DNA from: a bacterium
GTDB lineage: Bacteria; Patescibacteriota; Minisyncoccia; Moranbacterales; UBA9337
Direction of reading: 5' to 3'
Assembly (NCBI GenBank): GCA_021159185.1
Contig: JAGGSH010000036.1
Span: 1 to 39,946, forward strand
DNA: 39,946 nt
Positions 1-7,598 of this stretch are shown one piece after another. Within the stretch, counting starts at the first letter, position 1. The number at the start of each line of letters is the position of its first letter. Made by a program: the position numbers and the translations under genes. A model generated the notes under the pieces. It saw nothing but the letters and a program-made list of their open reading frames with translations, searched no databases and was not told the DNA's origin.

Positions 1-54
1 CTAGATTCCGGATAAATTTCTCCGTTGCTGCTCCGAAATTTTCCGGAATGACAG
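1..54. repeat. Truncated dispersed CATTCCGGAA-type repeat at contig edge
   Basis: The window opens inside a member of the dispersed repeat family whose ends read GATTCCGGATA and TTCCGGAATGACA. A very similar copy lies at 37806-37858 and a related one lies in frame inside the dTMP-kinase-like gene at 22400-22498. Starting in a repeat suggests that assembly broke here. Nothing coding is visible in bases 55-137. Confidence 0.8.
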
Positions 55-137
55 AGAAAGAAAATATAAGCAACGCTAGTGATTCTTACATTTTAAGCCT
101 TTAATTAGTCTTAATTTGCAGTGCTTATTTTAAAGCA

Positions 138-1064
138 ATGATCAATGTCCAAAAAAATGTTCCGTTAGCTCCTTATGCCACTTTTAAAATTGGCGGACCG
201 GCTAAATTTTTTACGGAAGTAAAAAATGAGAAAGAGCTTATAAAGGCTTTAGCATACGCCGAAAAAAATGGTTTAGAGTGTTTTGTCTTAGCCGGCGGGT
301 CAAATGTTTTGATTAGCGATAATGGTTTTAACGGATTAGTAATTAAAATACGCGATACGCGATACGCGATACGCGATACGCGAGTGGAATGCGGGGCGGG
401 AATTCTGCTTTCTGAAATAGTTTCCAAAACAGCGAAAGCCGGGTTGTCAGGACTGGAGTGGGCGGCTGGAATTCCGGGGACAATCGGCGGAGCGGTCAGA
501 GGAAACGCGGGAGCGTTTGGCGGCTGTATGGCGGACGCGGTAGAGAAAGTAAGAGTTGTAGTCCAAGGCAAGCCACAAGCTGTAAACTACAAGCTGCAAG
601 AATGCAAATTCGGATACCGGAGCAGTATTTTTAAAGAAAAACAAAATATTATAATTCTTTCAGTCATATTAAAATTAAAAAAAGGCAATGCTGAAAAAAT
701 TCAGCAAAGAGTTGAAAGTATTATAATTAAAAGAAAAGAAAAACAGCCGCGCTTTCCCAGCGCCGGAAGCTTTTTTAAAAACCCGATAGTTAACGACGAG
801 AAAATTATCAAAAAATTTGAAAGCGACACCGGATTAAAAATGAAAGACAATAAAATTCCGGCCGGATGGCTTATTGAAGAAGCCGGTCTTAAAGGCAAAA
901 AAATTGGCGGCGCGCAAGTGAGCAAGAAACATAGTAATTTTATAATAAACACCGGCGGCGCCACGGCTGAAGATGTAATAATGTTAGCCAGCATCATAAA
1001 ACAGAGAATAAGAAGCGTTTTTAATATTCAATTAATGGAAGAGGCGCAGTTAGTTGGTTTTTAA
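138..1064 (+). CDS. murB: UDP-N-acetylenolpyruvoylglucosamine reductase MurB
   Basis: MurB reduces UDP-GlcNAc-enolpyruvate to UDP-MurNAc with NADPH and FAD in cytoplasmic peptidoglycan precursor synthesis. Visible signatures are the FAD-binding segments FKIGGPAKFF (16-25), LAGGSNVLISDNGFNG (51-66) and AAGIPGTIGGAVRGNAGAFGG (109-129), GYRSSIF (159-165), the PSAGSFFKNP loop with the catalytic Ser (about 211), and the C-terminal LMEEAQLVG holding the catalytic Glu. The length of 308 aa is normal for the short MurB type. Two segments look inserted. Residues about 71-83 (IRDTRYAIRDTR) are encoded by five tandem ATACGCG heptamers. QAVNYKLQECKF (147-158) is encoded by CAAGCTGTAAACTACAAG-type repeats. 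The ATG at 138 has no obvious Shine-Dalgarno sequence. The family call is secure. Confidence 0.97.
   Translation: MINVQKNVPLAPYATFKIGGPAKFFTEVKNEKELIKALAYAEKNGLECFVLAGGSNVLISDNGFNGLVIKIRDTRYAIRDTRVECGAGILLSEIVSKTAKAGLSGLEWAAGIPGTIGGAVRGNAGAFGGCMADAVEKVRVVVQGKPQAVNYKLQECKFGYRSSIFKEKQNIIILSVILKLKKGNAEKIQQRVESIIIKRKEKQPRFPSAGSFFKNPIVNDEKIIKKFESDTGLKMKDNKIPAGWLIEEAGLKGKKIGGAQVSKKHSNFIINTGGATAEDVIMLASIIKQRIRSVFNIQLMEEAQLVGF
348..382 (+). repeat. Five tandem ATACGCG heptamers inside murB
   Basis: Five exact 7-nt units run end to end within the murB reading frame. Seven is not a multiple of three, so gain or loss of one unit would shift the frame, while a change of three units would preserve it. 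Confidence 0.95.
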
Positions 1065-1065
1065 G

Positions 1066-1096
1066 TAAAAAATAGACGCATCCATAGATGCATCTA
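1066..1096. repeat. Left 31-bp direct repeat flanking the radC/R-M block
   Basis: This begins TAAAAAATAGACGCATCC and recurs at 7082-7112 with one difference (G at 1090, A at 7106). It contains an imperfect inverted repeat TAGACGCATC-CATA-GATGCATCTA and the 12-bp perfect palindrome TAGATGCATCTA. It starts 2 bp after the murB stop codon. It could be an insertion boundary of the intervening block, or a repeated terminator-like hairpin. Confidence 0.85.
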
Positions 1097-1236
1097 GACT
1101 AGTGATAAATACGGCTGGAAAGCCAAGCAGAAATTAACCATCAAAGATAAAGCGGGGGATTGCTGGAGGTGAGAGATTGGAAAAGGAGATAGATTTTTAA
1201 GTAAGATTTTTTTAATGGCGCGCGATGAGATAATAA

Positions 1237-1917
1237 ATGGACATAAAAGATAAAAAGACAATTAAAGATTTGCCGAAAGTAGAAAGGCCAAGAGAGAAAT
1301 TAATGCATTACGGTCCGGAAAAATTGTCAGACGCGGAGCTTCTGGCAATTTTATTGCGGACTGGCGGAAAAGGAATTAATGTCGTAAATCTTTCCAAAAA
1401 GATTTTAAGAAAGTTCAGTAAAATAAAATTGCCGGAAGCAAGATTGAAAGAACTAAAAAACACTTACGGATTGGGCGCGGCCAAATCCTGCGAGATTATC
1501 GCTTGTTTTGAACTGGGCAGGAGAATGCTGCAAAACAAAAAAGCGGTTCTTATTTTATCCCCCAAAGATGTTTGGCGAGAACTAAAGGACATTAGAAATA
1601 ATAAAAAAGAGCATTTTATAATTTTTTATTTGGACGCGCGCAATCAAGAAATTAAAAGAGAAATTATTTCCATTGGTTCGCTTAACGCCAATCTGGTCCA
1701 CCCGCGAGAAGTTTTTGAGCCGGCAGTCAGGCATACGGCCGCCCAAATTATTATTGCCCATAACCATCCATCGGGAGATCCCGAACCGTCGGAAGATGAT
1801 CTGGAAATTACCAAGAGATTGGTTGAAGCCGGAAAAATTTTAGGCATTGAAATCATTGATCATATAATTGTAGCCAAAGGCAGCTTTCTAAGTTTTAAAG
1901 ATAAAAAATTAATTTAG
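1237..1917 (+). CDS. radC: RadC-family JAMM/MPN-domain protein
   Basis: The 226 aa have the usual RadC/UPF0758 length. The N-terminal helical region carries the family phrase LSDAELLAILLRTGGKG (30-46). The C-terminal JAB/MPN metal-binding motif is intact: Glu near 125, then HNHPSGDPEPSEDD (175-188) giving His175, His177 and Asp188. RadC was named for DNA repair, but the biochemical role is unsettled, and relatives often sit on mobile or defence islands. Here it is the first gene inside the block bounded by the 31-bp repeats and ends 4 nt before the nuclease-methylase gene. Cotranscription with the modification system is therefore likely. The family is secure and the function is not. Confidence 0.95.
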   Translation: MDIKDKKTIKDLPKVERPREKLMHYGPEKLSDAELLAILLRTGGKGINVVNLSKKILRKFSKIKLPEARLKELKNTYGLGAAKSCEIIACFELGRRMLQNKKAVLILSPKDVWRELKDIRNNKKEHFIIFYLDARNQEIKREIISIGSLNANLVHPREVFEPAVRHTAAQIIIAHNHPSGDPEPSEDDLEITKRLVEAGKILGIEIIDHIIVAKGSFLSFKDKKLI

Positions 1918-1921
1918 CACT

Positions 1922-3760
1922 ATGGGTAAAACGAATTACAAGCCAATGAAAGAAGAAGTTATTTCAGAACCGGAAGAGTATTTAGGGTTTGGCCAAAAGA
2001 AGAAATATTTTGTCTTGGATGGCAAAAAAATAAAATATCTGGCTTCCGGCAAAAAGTATAATTTTTCCGATCCGGAAGAAAAAGTCCGGGCTGAGTATTA
2101 TTTTGATTTGATTGAAAAATATAATTATCCCGCTATGCGAATAGATTTTGAAATTGAAATGCCAAGTCGCACTCCGCAATTTTACGCGGATATTGTAATT
2201 TATGAAGACGATGAAAAGAAAAAACCGTACATCGTTGTTGAATGCAAGAAGGATGGAATTACCGACGCGGAATTTGAGCAGGCCGCTAAGCAAGCGATTG
2301 GAAACGCGCGAGTGCTAAAAGCGCCGTTCGCTATCTGCGTTGCCGGCAATACCCGTCGAGCAATGGAAACGGAAAAGTGGAACGATAAGACTCCGGAAAA
2401 ATCTATTATTACCGATATTCCAATTTCTTACGGCAAGATTGAAGCGTTCAGATATAAAAAAGGCGATCCAAATTGGGATTTAAAAGTTTTAGAAAAGCAG
2501 GAGTTAATTCGCGCGCTTAAGAAATCTCACGATACTTTATGGGCTGGCGGCAAAAGAAACCCGACAGTCGCTTTTGACGAGCTATCCAAAATTATTTTCG
2601 TAAAAATTCGCGATGAAAAGAAGGGCAGAAAAAACGGCGAATATTATGATTTTCAAATTAAAACTCACGAACCAGCCGAAAGTGTTTATAAAAGAATTAA
2701 CAATATTTATGAAGAGGCGAGAGAAAAAGATCCCGAAATTTTTAAAGAAAATTTAAAAGTGGAACCGGAAGAACTTTATACCGTAGTTGAGCATTTACAA
2801 GGGCTTTCATTAAATAAAACCGATCTGGACACTAAGGGCGTGGCGTTTGAGCAGTTTATGGAAGATTTTTTTAAAGGCAAAAACGGACAATACTTTACTC
2901 CCAGAGAAATCGTAAATTTCGCTATCAAAATGATGGACATTAAAAACGATGATTTGGTTTTAGATCCAGCATGCGGTTCAGGCGGTTTTCTTTTGCATAG
3001 TTTGGATAAAATCAGAAATGACGCGAAAGAATATTTTGAAAATGATGAAGCGGAAAAATATCGCTATTGGCACGACTTTGCCCAAAACAATCTTTTTGGT
3101 ATTGAAATCAACGACTCAATCGCTCGGGTGGCCAAAATGAATATGATTATTCATGATGACGGACATACCAATGTTATTGGTTTTGACGCTCTGGAAGATA
3201 TTGATAAGATGAACCGCAAAAATCCTGGTTTTGCTAAAAATCGTTTTGATATTATTGTCACCAATCCTCCTTTTGGCGCTAATGTTAAAGCCAGCGAGCA
3301 TCCATATTTAGAAAAGTTTTTCTTTGGCAAAAATGGCAAGAAGACACGAGCTAATCAAAAAACTGAAATTCTTTTTATTGAACGCTGTGTGGATTTTCTG
3401 AAACCCAGAGTTGGCCAAATGGCTATTGTTTTGCCGGATGGTATTTTGACAAATTCCAGTTTACAATATGTTCGTGATTATTTAATGGAGAAAACACAAA
3501 TTTTAGCAGTGGTCAGTTTGCCACAATTTGCTTTTACTCATTTTGGCGCCGGCGTTAAATCGTCTTTGGTTTTTGTCCGCAAAAAAGCCGATAACGAAAG
3601 ACTCGGTAAACCCTCCAATTCGGCGGGCAGGTATCCAATCTTTATGGCAATCGCTGAACATATTGGCTATGACGCTACTGGGCGCAAGGACCCAAAGAAT
3701 GATTTGAATAAAATTTGCGAAGAATTTAAGAAGTTTAAAAGTAAAAATAAGCTAAATTAA
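1922..3760 (+). CDS. Fused HSDR_N-like nuclease / N6-adenine methyltransferase (BcgI-A-like R-M subunit)
   Basis: This 612-aa protein has two enzymatic parts. Residues about 50-145 look like the type I restriction enzyme R-protein N-terminal nuclease: ADIVIY (Asp90), 16 residues, then VVECKK (Glu107, Lys109), which is a PD-(D/E)XK core, followed by a helix with Gln (QAIGNARV). Residues about 285-600 are an HsdM-type gamma-class methylase: GQYFTPREIV (322-331), the SAM motif DPACGSGGF (348-356) and catalytic NPPF (448-451). No helicase or translocase region follows the nuclease. Nuclease plus methylase in one chain with a separate HsdS is the arrangement of BcgI-type type IIB enzymes. A short in-frame palindromic repeat encodes part of GKPSNSAGRYP near the C-terminus. 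Residues 1-50 are unassigned. It is probably translationally linked to radC upstream and fic downstream (5-nt gap). Confidence 0.9.
   Translation: MGKTNYKPMKEEVISEPEEYLGFGQKKKYFVLDGKKIKYLASGKKYNFSDPEEKVRAEYYFDLIEKYNYPAMRIDFEIEMPSRTPQFYADIVIYEDDEKKKPYIVVECKKDGITDAEFEQAAKQAIGNARVLKAPFAICVAGNTRRAMETEKWNDKTPEKSIITDIPISYGKIEAFRYKKGDPNWDLKVLEKQELIRALKKSHDTLWAGGKRNPTVAFDELSKIIFVKIRDEKKGRKNGEYYDFQIKTHEPAESVYKRINNIYEEAREKDPEIFKENLKVEPEELYTVVEHLQGLSLNKTDLDTKGVAFEQFMEDFFKGKNGQYFTPREIVNFAIKMMDIKNDDLVLDPACGSGGFLLHSLDKIRNDAKEYFENDEAEKYRYWHDFAQNNLFGIEINDSIARVAKMNMIIHDDGHTNVIGFDALEDIDKMNRKNPGFAKNRFDIIVTNPPFGANVKASEHPYLEKFFFGKNGKKTRANQKTEILFIERCVDFLKPRVGQMAIVLPDGILTNSSLQYVRDYLMEKTQILAVVSLPQFAFTHFGAGVKSSLVFVRKKADNERLGKPSNSAGRYPIFMAIAEHIGYDATGRKDPKNDLNKICEEFKKFKSKNKLN
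3611..3631 (+). repeat. In-frame palindromic repeat in the nuclease-methylase gene
   Basis: CCTCC-AATTC-GGCGG followed by GCAGG. This belongs with the TCCGCC-N5-GGCGGA modules at 22410, 37723 and 38103 and the related longer-loop copy in hsdS. It is read through in frame. Confidence 0.6.
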
Positions 3761-3765
3761 AAAAT

Positions 3766-4851
3766 ATGAACCCATATACACCCCAACAACTTCCATTAAA
3801 AAAATTAAACTGGGAAAGTTTCGTCCATTTGATTGGCAAAGCCAATGCAGAAGTTGCCAGATTTGATGGCCTTTTGCAGAGCATGCCAAATCCTGCAGTG
3901 CTTCTTTCGCCCTTATCAACACAAGAAGCTGTTTTGTCATCTAAAATTGAAGGAACAAGAGCTACTTTGCAGGAAGTCTTGGAATTTGAAGCTGATCCCA
4001 AAAAGGAAACTGAAAAATATCACGACATTCAGGAAATTTTAAACTATAGAAAAGCAATGAGTTATGCAATTAAAGGATTAGATGATATATCTCTTACTAC
4101 CCGACTTATAAGAGGCATTCATAATATTTTGTTGGATAGTGTTAGGGGAAAAGATAAATATAGGGGTGATTTCAGAAGAATCCAAGTTCATATTGGAAAA
4201 TCCAACAAGATTGAAGAAGCCATATATGTGCCGCCGCTTTGCAAAGAAGTTCCTGGTCTTATGTCTAATTTGGAAAAATATTTCCATTTTGATGAAAAAG
4301 ATTATTTAGTTCAGCTGGCGATCGTGCATGCTCAATTTGAAATAATTCATCCCTTTGAAGACGGGAATGGCCGTGTGGGTAGAATACTTATGCCGATATT
4401 TTTGTATTTCAAAAAAGTGCTTTCAAGTCCAATGTTTTACTTAAGTGCTTACTTTGAATCTCATCGTGAAGAATACTATCAAAAACTTCTTGGTATCTCA
4501 AAAGATAACGATTGGGAGAGTTGGATTGAATATTTTTTGAATGCTGTAACAATTCAATCAAAAGAAAACATAAGCAAAGCTAAAGCCATTCATCAGTTAT
4601 ATGACATTAAAAAAGAAAAAATTGTAGAGCTTACGCATTCACAATTTGCGATTAAAGCTTTGGATTTTCTCTTTTGCAATCCAATATTTACCAGTTCACA
4701 ATTTGTAAAAGATTCTAAAATACCTAAAGCAAGTGCTTCAAGAATTTTAAACTCGCTTGATAGTGGCGGGGTTATAAAAGTAATTCAAAAGGGTATTGGA
4801 AGCAGACCTACAACCTATATATTCACAAAGTTGTTAAATATAGTCGGTTAA
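3766..4851 (+). CDS. Class II Fic-domain protein (AMPylase type) with C-terminal winged helix
   Basis: Fic enzymes usually transfer AMP from ATP to a hydroxyl on a target protein. The 361 aa carry the complete catalytic motif HPFEDGNGRVGR (195-206) with His195. The N-terminal Fic_N region has the inhibitory (S/T)xxxE(G/N) motif as SSKIEG (58-63), which marks a class II autoinhibited enzyme. Residues about 285-361, including IPKASASRILNSLDSGG, resemble a winged HTH. The gene lies between the nuclease-methylase and hsdS, a place where Fic, Doc or wHTH genes often occur in type I-like loci. It may regulate or guard the R-M system. The target is unknown. All catalytic residues are present, so activity is plausible. 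Confidence 0.93.
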   Translation: MNPYTPQQLPLKKLNWESFVHLIGKANAEVARFDGLLQSMPNPAVLLSPLSTQEAVLSSKIEGTRATLQEVLEFEADPKKETEKYHDIQEILNYRKAMSYAIKGLDDISLTTRLIRGIHNILLDSVRGKDKYRGDFRRIQVHIGKSNKIEEAIYVPPLCKEVPGLMSNLEKYFHFDEKDYLVQLAIVHAQFEIIHPFEDGNGRVGRILMPIFLYFKKVLSSPMFYLSAYFESHREEYYQKLLGISKDNDWESWIEYFLNAVTIQSKENISKAKAIHQLYDIKKEKIVELTHSQFAIKALDFLFCNPIFTSSQFVKDSKIPKASASRILNSLDSGGVIKVIQKGIGSRPTTYIFTKLLNIVG

Positions 4852-4858
4852 TTTAGCG

Positions 4859-4912
4859 TCTCACAAAAATAATAATATGATACACAAATATTTTAGTGTA
4901 TCATGGGTGAGA
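4859..4912. promoter_or_regulatory. Nested inverted repeat downstream of fic (possible operator or hairpin)
   Basis: ATGATACAC (4877-4885) and GTGTATCAT (4896-4904) are perfect 9-bp arms around an AT-rich 10-nt spacer. They sit inside outer arms TCTCAC (4859-4864) and GTGAGA (4907-4912). The element occupies the only sizeable gap inside the R-M block, before the membrane protein gene. It could be an operator for a dimeric regulator or an RNA hairpin that ends or attenuates transcription. No T-tract follows, which argues against a simple terminator. Confidence 0.5.
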
Positions 4913-4946
4913 TACAAAATATTTAGCGCTCCATAAATAGCGAAAC

Positions 4947-5459
4947 ATGTCGCACAACAACTTCCATTTGCCATTTGCAGGTGGTATGAAAATGGACAAA
5001 AATATGAAAAATGAAGATTTAATAAAAATAAAACAAGACGCAATAGTAATTCAAGAAAACGAGTTGAAAGACACTATCCAAAGTATAGAAAATGAGAACA
5101 CAAAATCCTCATTTGCCTTGGGGCTTGCTGGCATTCTAATTGGATTCATTTTTGGCAATATAGATGATTTATTATTCTGGCAAAAAATTATTTTTTCTTT
5201 ATTTGTCATTATTCCAATCGGTTTTGCTTTTTATAATATATCATCAAAAAAGTTAGCTACTCATACAAAAGTTGATGAAATATTTGTAAATAATTCACCC
5301 AACAACTGGGGAAAATATTTGAATTATAAGCACTTAAGATTAATAGATTGTTATTCTGAAGCTAAGACACTTCTTTATAGGAAAACTACCCTGACCAAAA
5401 TATCATACTTTTTTCTTATTTTAGATTTACTGTTTTTATTAATAATTAATCTCATATGA
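4947..5459 (+). CDS. Small three-helix membrane protein of the R-M block, unknown function
   Basis: The track gives 170 aa, but the better start is the ATG at 4986 (MKMDKNMKNEDL), preceded by AGGTGGT, giving 157 aa. A charged, likely coiled N-terminal segment (KIKQDAIVIQENELKDTIQSIENE) precedes two adjacent membrane helices, ALGLAGILIGFIFG and IIFSLFVIIPIGFAFYNI. A third helix (ISYFFLILDLLFLLIINLI) ends the protein. I do not recognise a family. The stop TGA overlaps the ATG of the next small ORF (ATGA), so the two are translationally coupled. The position between fic and hsdS suggests an accessory, perhaps membrane-acting, component of the locus. Confidence 0.75.
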   Translation: MSHNNFHLPFAGGMKMDKNMKNEDLIKIKQDAIVIQENELKDTIQSIENENTKSSFALGLAGILIGFIFGNIDDLLFWQKIIFSLFVIIPIGFAFYNISSKKLATHTKVDEIFVNNSPNNWGKYLNYKHLRLIDCYSEAKTLLYRKTTLTKISYFFLILDLLFLLIINLI

Positions 5460-5635
5460 TAGACGACAACAAAACACAAAAACATATTGGCGAGCAACGA
5501 CCATTACGATCATCTTCGGGGGATGAAGGTGATAATGCTCAGGATAATAACTCAGACAACGATAATAATCCATTAAAACCAGAGGAAGCACAAAAAGGTG
5601 CAAATTCAAATAATAAAAATTATGACTCAAACTAA
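5456..5635 (+). CDS. 59-aa acidic Asn/Asp-rich protein (not in the ORF track)
   Basis: The ATG at 5456 overlaps the upstream TGA as ATGA, and the frame runs 59 codons to TAA at 5633-5635, just under the track cutoff. The product begins MIDDNKTQKHIGEQRPLRSS and continues rich in Asp, Asn, Glu and Gly, with no hydrophobic segment, so it is probably disordered. The end overlaps the proposed hsdS ATG (5622) by 14 nt in another frame. The coupling on both sides argues for real translation. No family recognised. A soluble acidic partner of the membrane protein or of HsdS is speculation. Confidence 0.55.
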   Translation: MIDDNKTQKHIGEQRPLRSSSGDEGDNAQDNNSDNDNNPLKPEEAQKGANSNNKNYDSN

Positions 5636-7067
5636 AACTCAACAATTAAGTTCCGCCTCCGTTAAAACTTCGGCGGACAGGCCGCAGATTTTTACTATTT
5701 GGAGTAGCGAAATAGAGGGAAGAATTGACCCGTCATTTTATCGGCCGGAATTTAAAATACTGGAAAAGGCATTTGTAGATGGCAAATACCAAGTAAAAAC
5801 ACTTAAAGATATAGCAGAAAAAATTTCCAGTGGCGCTACCCCCTTATCTGGCGGAGATGCCTATACCAATAAAGAAGAGGGCATTCCTTTTATTCGTAGT
5901 GGAGATATTAATGCAGATAAAAATATCAATTTTGATGATTTGCTTTATATCAAAGAATATATTCATCAAAAGAAACTTAAATCATCTCAGCTTAAAAAAG
6001 GAGATGTGCTTATAGCTATTGTAGGCGCTACAATTGGTCAAGTTTCTTTATATGATTATGACAAAGAAGCAAATATAAATCAGGCTATTGCCATGGTTAG
6101 AGTAAATAAGGATATTAATCCCGAATATGTTAAAGAATACTTACTTTCAACAGTCGGACAAAATCAATTAAACAAAATTAAAAGACCTGTTGCGAGGGCA
6201 AACATAAATCTTGAAGAAGTTGGTAGTATTAAGATTCCACTCCCACCCCTCTCAATCCAAAACAAAATCGTGGATATAATGCGGAAGGCGTATAAGGAGA
6301 AGAAACGGAAAGAGGACAAGGCAAAAAAATTATTAGATTCTATTGATGATTTTGTTTTGGGTGAGCTGGAAATAAAAATGCCGGAGATTAAACGAGAAAT
6401 GGTTTTTGAAGTGATGAGTGATAAGGTTGAAAGTAATCGGATAGATGCTGAATATTGGCAACCGTTTTTAGGGAAGATTGAACAGATTATAAGGCGGAGT
6501 AAATATAAAACTCAAAAGTTAAAAAACTTTATTACAAAAATCCATTATGGCGCTTCTACCTCAAACGCTTATGTAGATAGCGGAATTCCCTTACTTCGTA
6601 TTTTAAACTTAAAGCCAAACTGTATTGATGTATCAGATGTAGTTTATTTGCCGGAAAATTTTCGGAAAGAATTAGGCAACGCTTTTGTCAGAGCCGGCGA
6701 TCTACTTATATCCCGAAGCGGCACGGTCGGTATAGTGTCAGTCGTGCCAAAAGAGGCAGACGACTTTGCCTTTGGCTCGTTTATGATTAAATTTTGTTTA
6801 GACAATAAAATAAATAAAGAATTTGTTTCCGTCTGGTTAAATAATAAACTAAACAAGCTATTAATTGAGCGAGAAAAAATTGGCGCCATTCAAAGAAATA
6901 TTACGATTAACACAATTGAAAATTTTAAAATCCCGACTCCGCCTTTGGCAGTCCAAAATAAAATTGCCAAAAAAGTAAATTACAAAGAATCTAGAATTTT
7001 ACAAAAGGAAGCTAGTAAGATTTTAGAAAACGCCAAAGAAAAAGCGGAAAAAATGATTTTAGGATAA
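5622..7067 (+). CDS. hsdS: Type I-like restriction-modification specificity subunit HsdS
   Basis: HsdS chooses the DNA target for the methylase/nuclease subunit by means of two target-recognition domains. The track starts at a GTG (5598), but the ATG at 5622 (MTQTKTQQ) is a better start, giving 481 aa. The two halves are homologous: RIDPSFYRPEF and RIDAEYWQPFL open them. Each TRD ends in the conserved linker entry, PLPPLSIQNKIVDIM in the first half and PTPPLAVQNKIAKKV in the second. A long charged helix (KEKKRKEDKAKKLLDSIDDF) joins them. Both TRDs look intact, predicting a bipartite target. Codons near the start include a repeat-derived stretch SASVKTSADRP. hsdS closes the operon-like block, 15 nt before the right 31-bp flanking repeat. 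Confidence 0.93.
   Translation: MTQTKTQQLSSASVKTSADRPQIFTIWSSEIEGRIDPSFYRPEFKILEKAFVDGKYQVKTLKDIAEKISSGATPLSGGDAYTNKEEGIPFIRSGDINADKNINFDDLLYIKEYIHQKKLKSSQLKKGDVLIAIVGATIGQVSLYDYDKEANINQAIAMVRVNKDINPEYVKEYLLSTVGQNQLNKIKRPVARANINLEEVGSIKIPLPPLSIQNKIVDIMRKAYKEKKRKEDKAKKLLDSIDDFVLGELEIKMPEIKREMVFEVMSDKVESNRIDAEYWQPFLGKIEQIIRRSKYKTQKLKNFITKIHYGASTSNAYVDSGIPLLRILNLKPNCIDVSDVVYLPENFRKELGNAFVRAGDLLISRSGTVGIVSVVPKEADDFAFGSFMIKFCLDNKINKEFVSVWLNNKLNKLLIEREKIGAIQRNITINTIENFKIPTPPLAVQNKIAKKVNYKESRILQKEASKILENAKEKAEKMILG
5652..5681 (+). repeat. In-frame palindromic repeat at the 5' end of hsdS
   Basis: TCCGCC (5652-5657) and GGCGGA (5672-5677) form a stem, followed by CAGG. This matches the repeat module seen in other genes and intergenic sites of the window. 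It encodes the unusual N-terminal stretch SASVKTSADRP. Confidence 0.6.
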
Positions 7068-7081
7068 GAAAAGCGCGGAAA

Positions 7082-7112
7082 TAAAAAATAGACGCATCCA
7101 TAGATACATCTA
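7082..7112. repeat. Right 31-bp direct repeat flanking the radC/R-M block
   Basis: This matches the left copy at 1066-1096 in 30 of 31 positions and has the same orientation. It lies 14 nt after the hsdS stop and 30 nt before hpf. The two copies bound about 6 kb. Confidence 0.85.
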
Positions 7113-7142
7113 AAATAATAAACTAATTCATAAATAAAAAAT

Positions 7143-7511
7143 ATGGAAATGAAAAAATCAAATCAGACGCGATTATTATTAAAGGGGCTGAAAATAGACA
7201 GTCGCGCTAAAGACTACATTGAAAAAAGATTGCAGGCGGTCAGGAAAATGCTGGACGATATTTTGCGCGTGGAAATTGAAATTGATCTGGATAAAAAAGG
7301 AAAATTCAGAGTGGAAGTGATGATTAAAACTCCGCGCAAGCTTTATCGGGCGGAAGAAACCACAGAAAGCGTGGAAGGTTCTATTGATTTAGTCGCAGAG
7401 CAATTAAAAGTTCAAATTAGGCGAAGCAAAGATAAAATCGTGGCATTGAAAAAAAGAGGAGGAAGGTCAATTAAGAAAAAAGCAACTATTGATGAAGACG
7501 CAAGGTTTTAA
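7143..7511 (+). CDS. hpf: Short ribosome hibernation promoting factor / RaiA family
   Basis: HPF/RaiA (YfiA) proteins bind the 30S mRNA and tRNA channel in stationary or starved cells and inactivate ribosomes. The 122 aa show the beta-alpha-beta-beta-beta-alpha pattern: KGLKIDSRAKDYIEKRLQAV, VEIEIDLDKKGKFRVEVMIKTP, the conserved acidic stretch YRAEETTESVEGSIDLVAEQL, then the basic helix KVQIRRSKDKIVALKKRGG. It lacks the C-terminal dimerisation domain of long HPF. ATG codons at 7143 and 7149 are both possible starts. The gene is the first after the right flanking repeat and could have adjoined murB before the block inserted. Confidence 0.93.
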   Translation: MEMKKSNQTRLLLKGLKIDSRAKDYIEKRLQAVRKMLDDILRVEIEIDLDKKGKFRVEVMIKTPRKLYRAEETTESVEGSIDLVAEQLKVQIRRSKDKIVALKKRGGRSIKKKATIDEDARF

Positions 7512-7598
7512 ATTGCTTACTCTCTGAAATCTAACGCGGCACCGCTATTAATTAATTGATTAAATGTTTTATAAGGTTTTCTCTTTTTGCAATCATGC

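Noticed and set aside
173-571. Minus-strand ORF over murB (132 aa) and similar shadows across the window
   Set aside because: They lie opposite genes with clear family motifs and have compositions expected of antisense frames.
1110-1200. Possible gene remnant between murB and radC (frames reading DKYGWKAKQKLTIKDK and GERLEKEIDF)
   Set aside because: The fragments are short, in different frames and match no family I can name, so a decayed gene is possible but not supportable.
1922-7067. Complete classical type I R-M system
   Set aside because: No HsdR helicase/translocase is encoded in the window, and the nuclease core is fused to the methylase instead.
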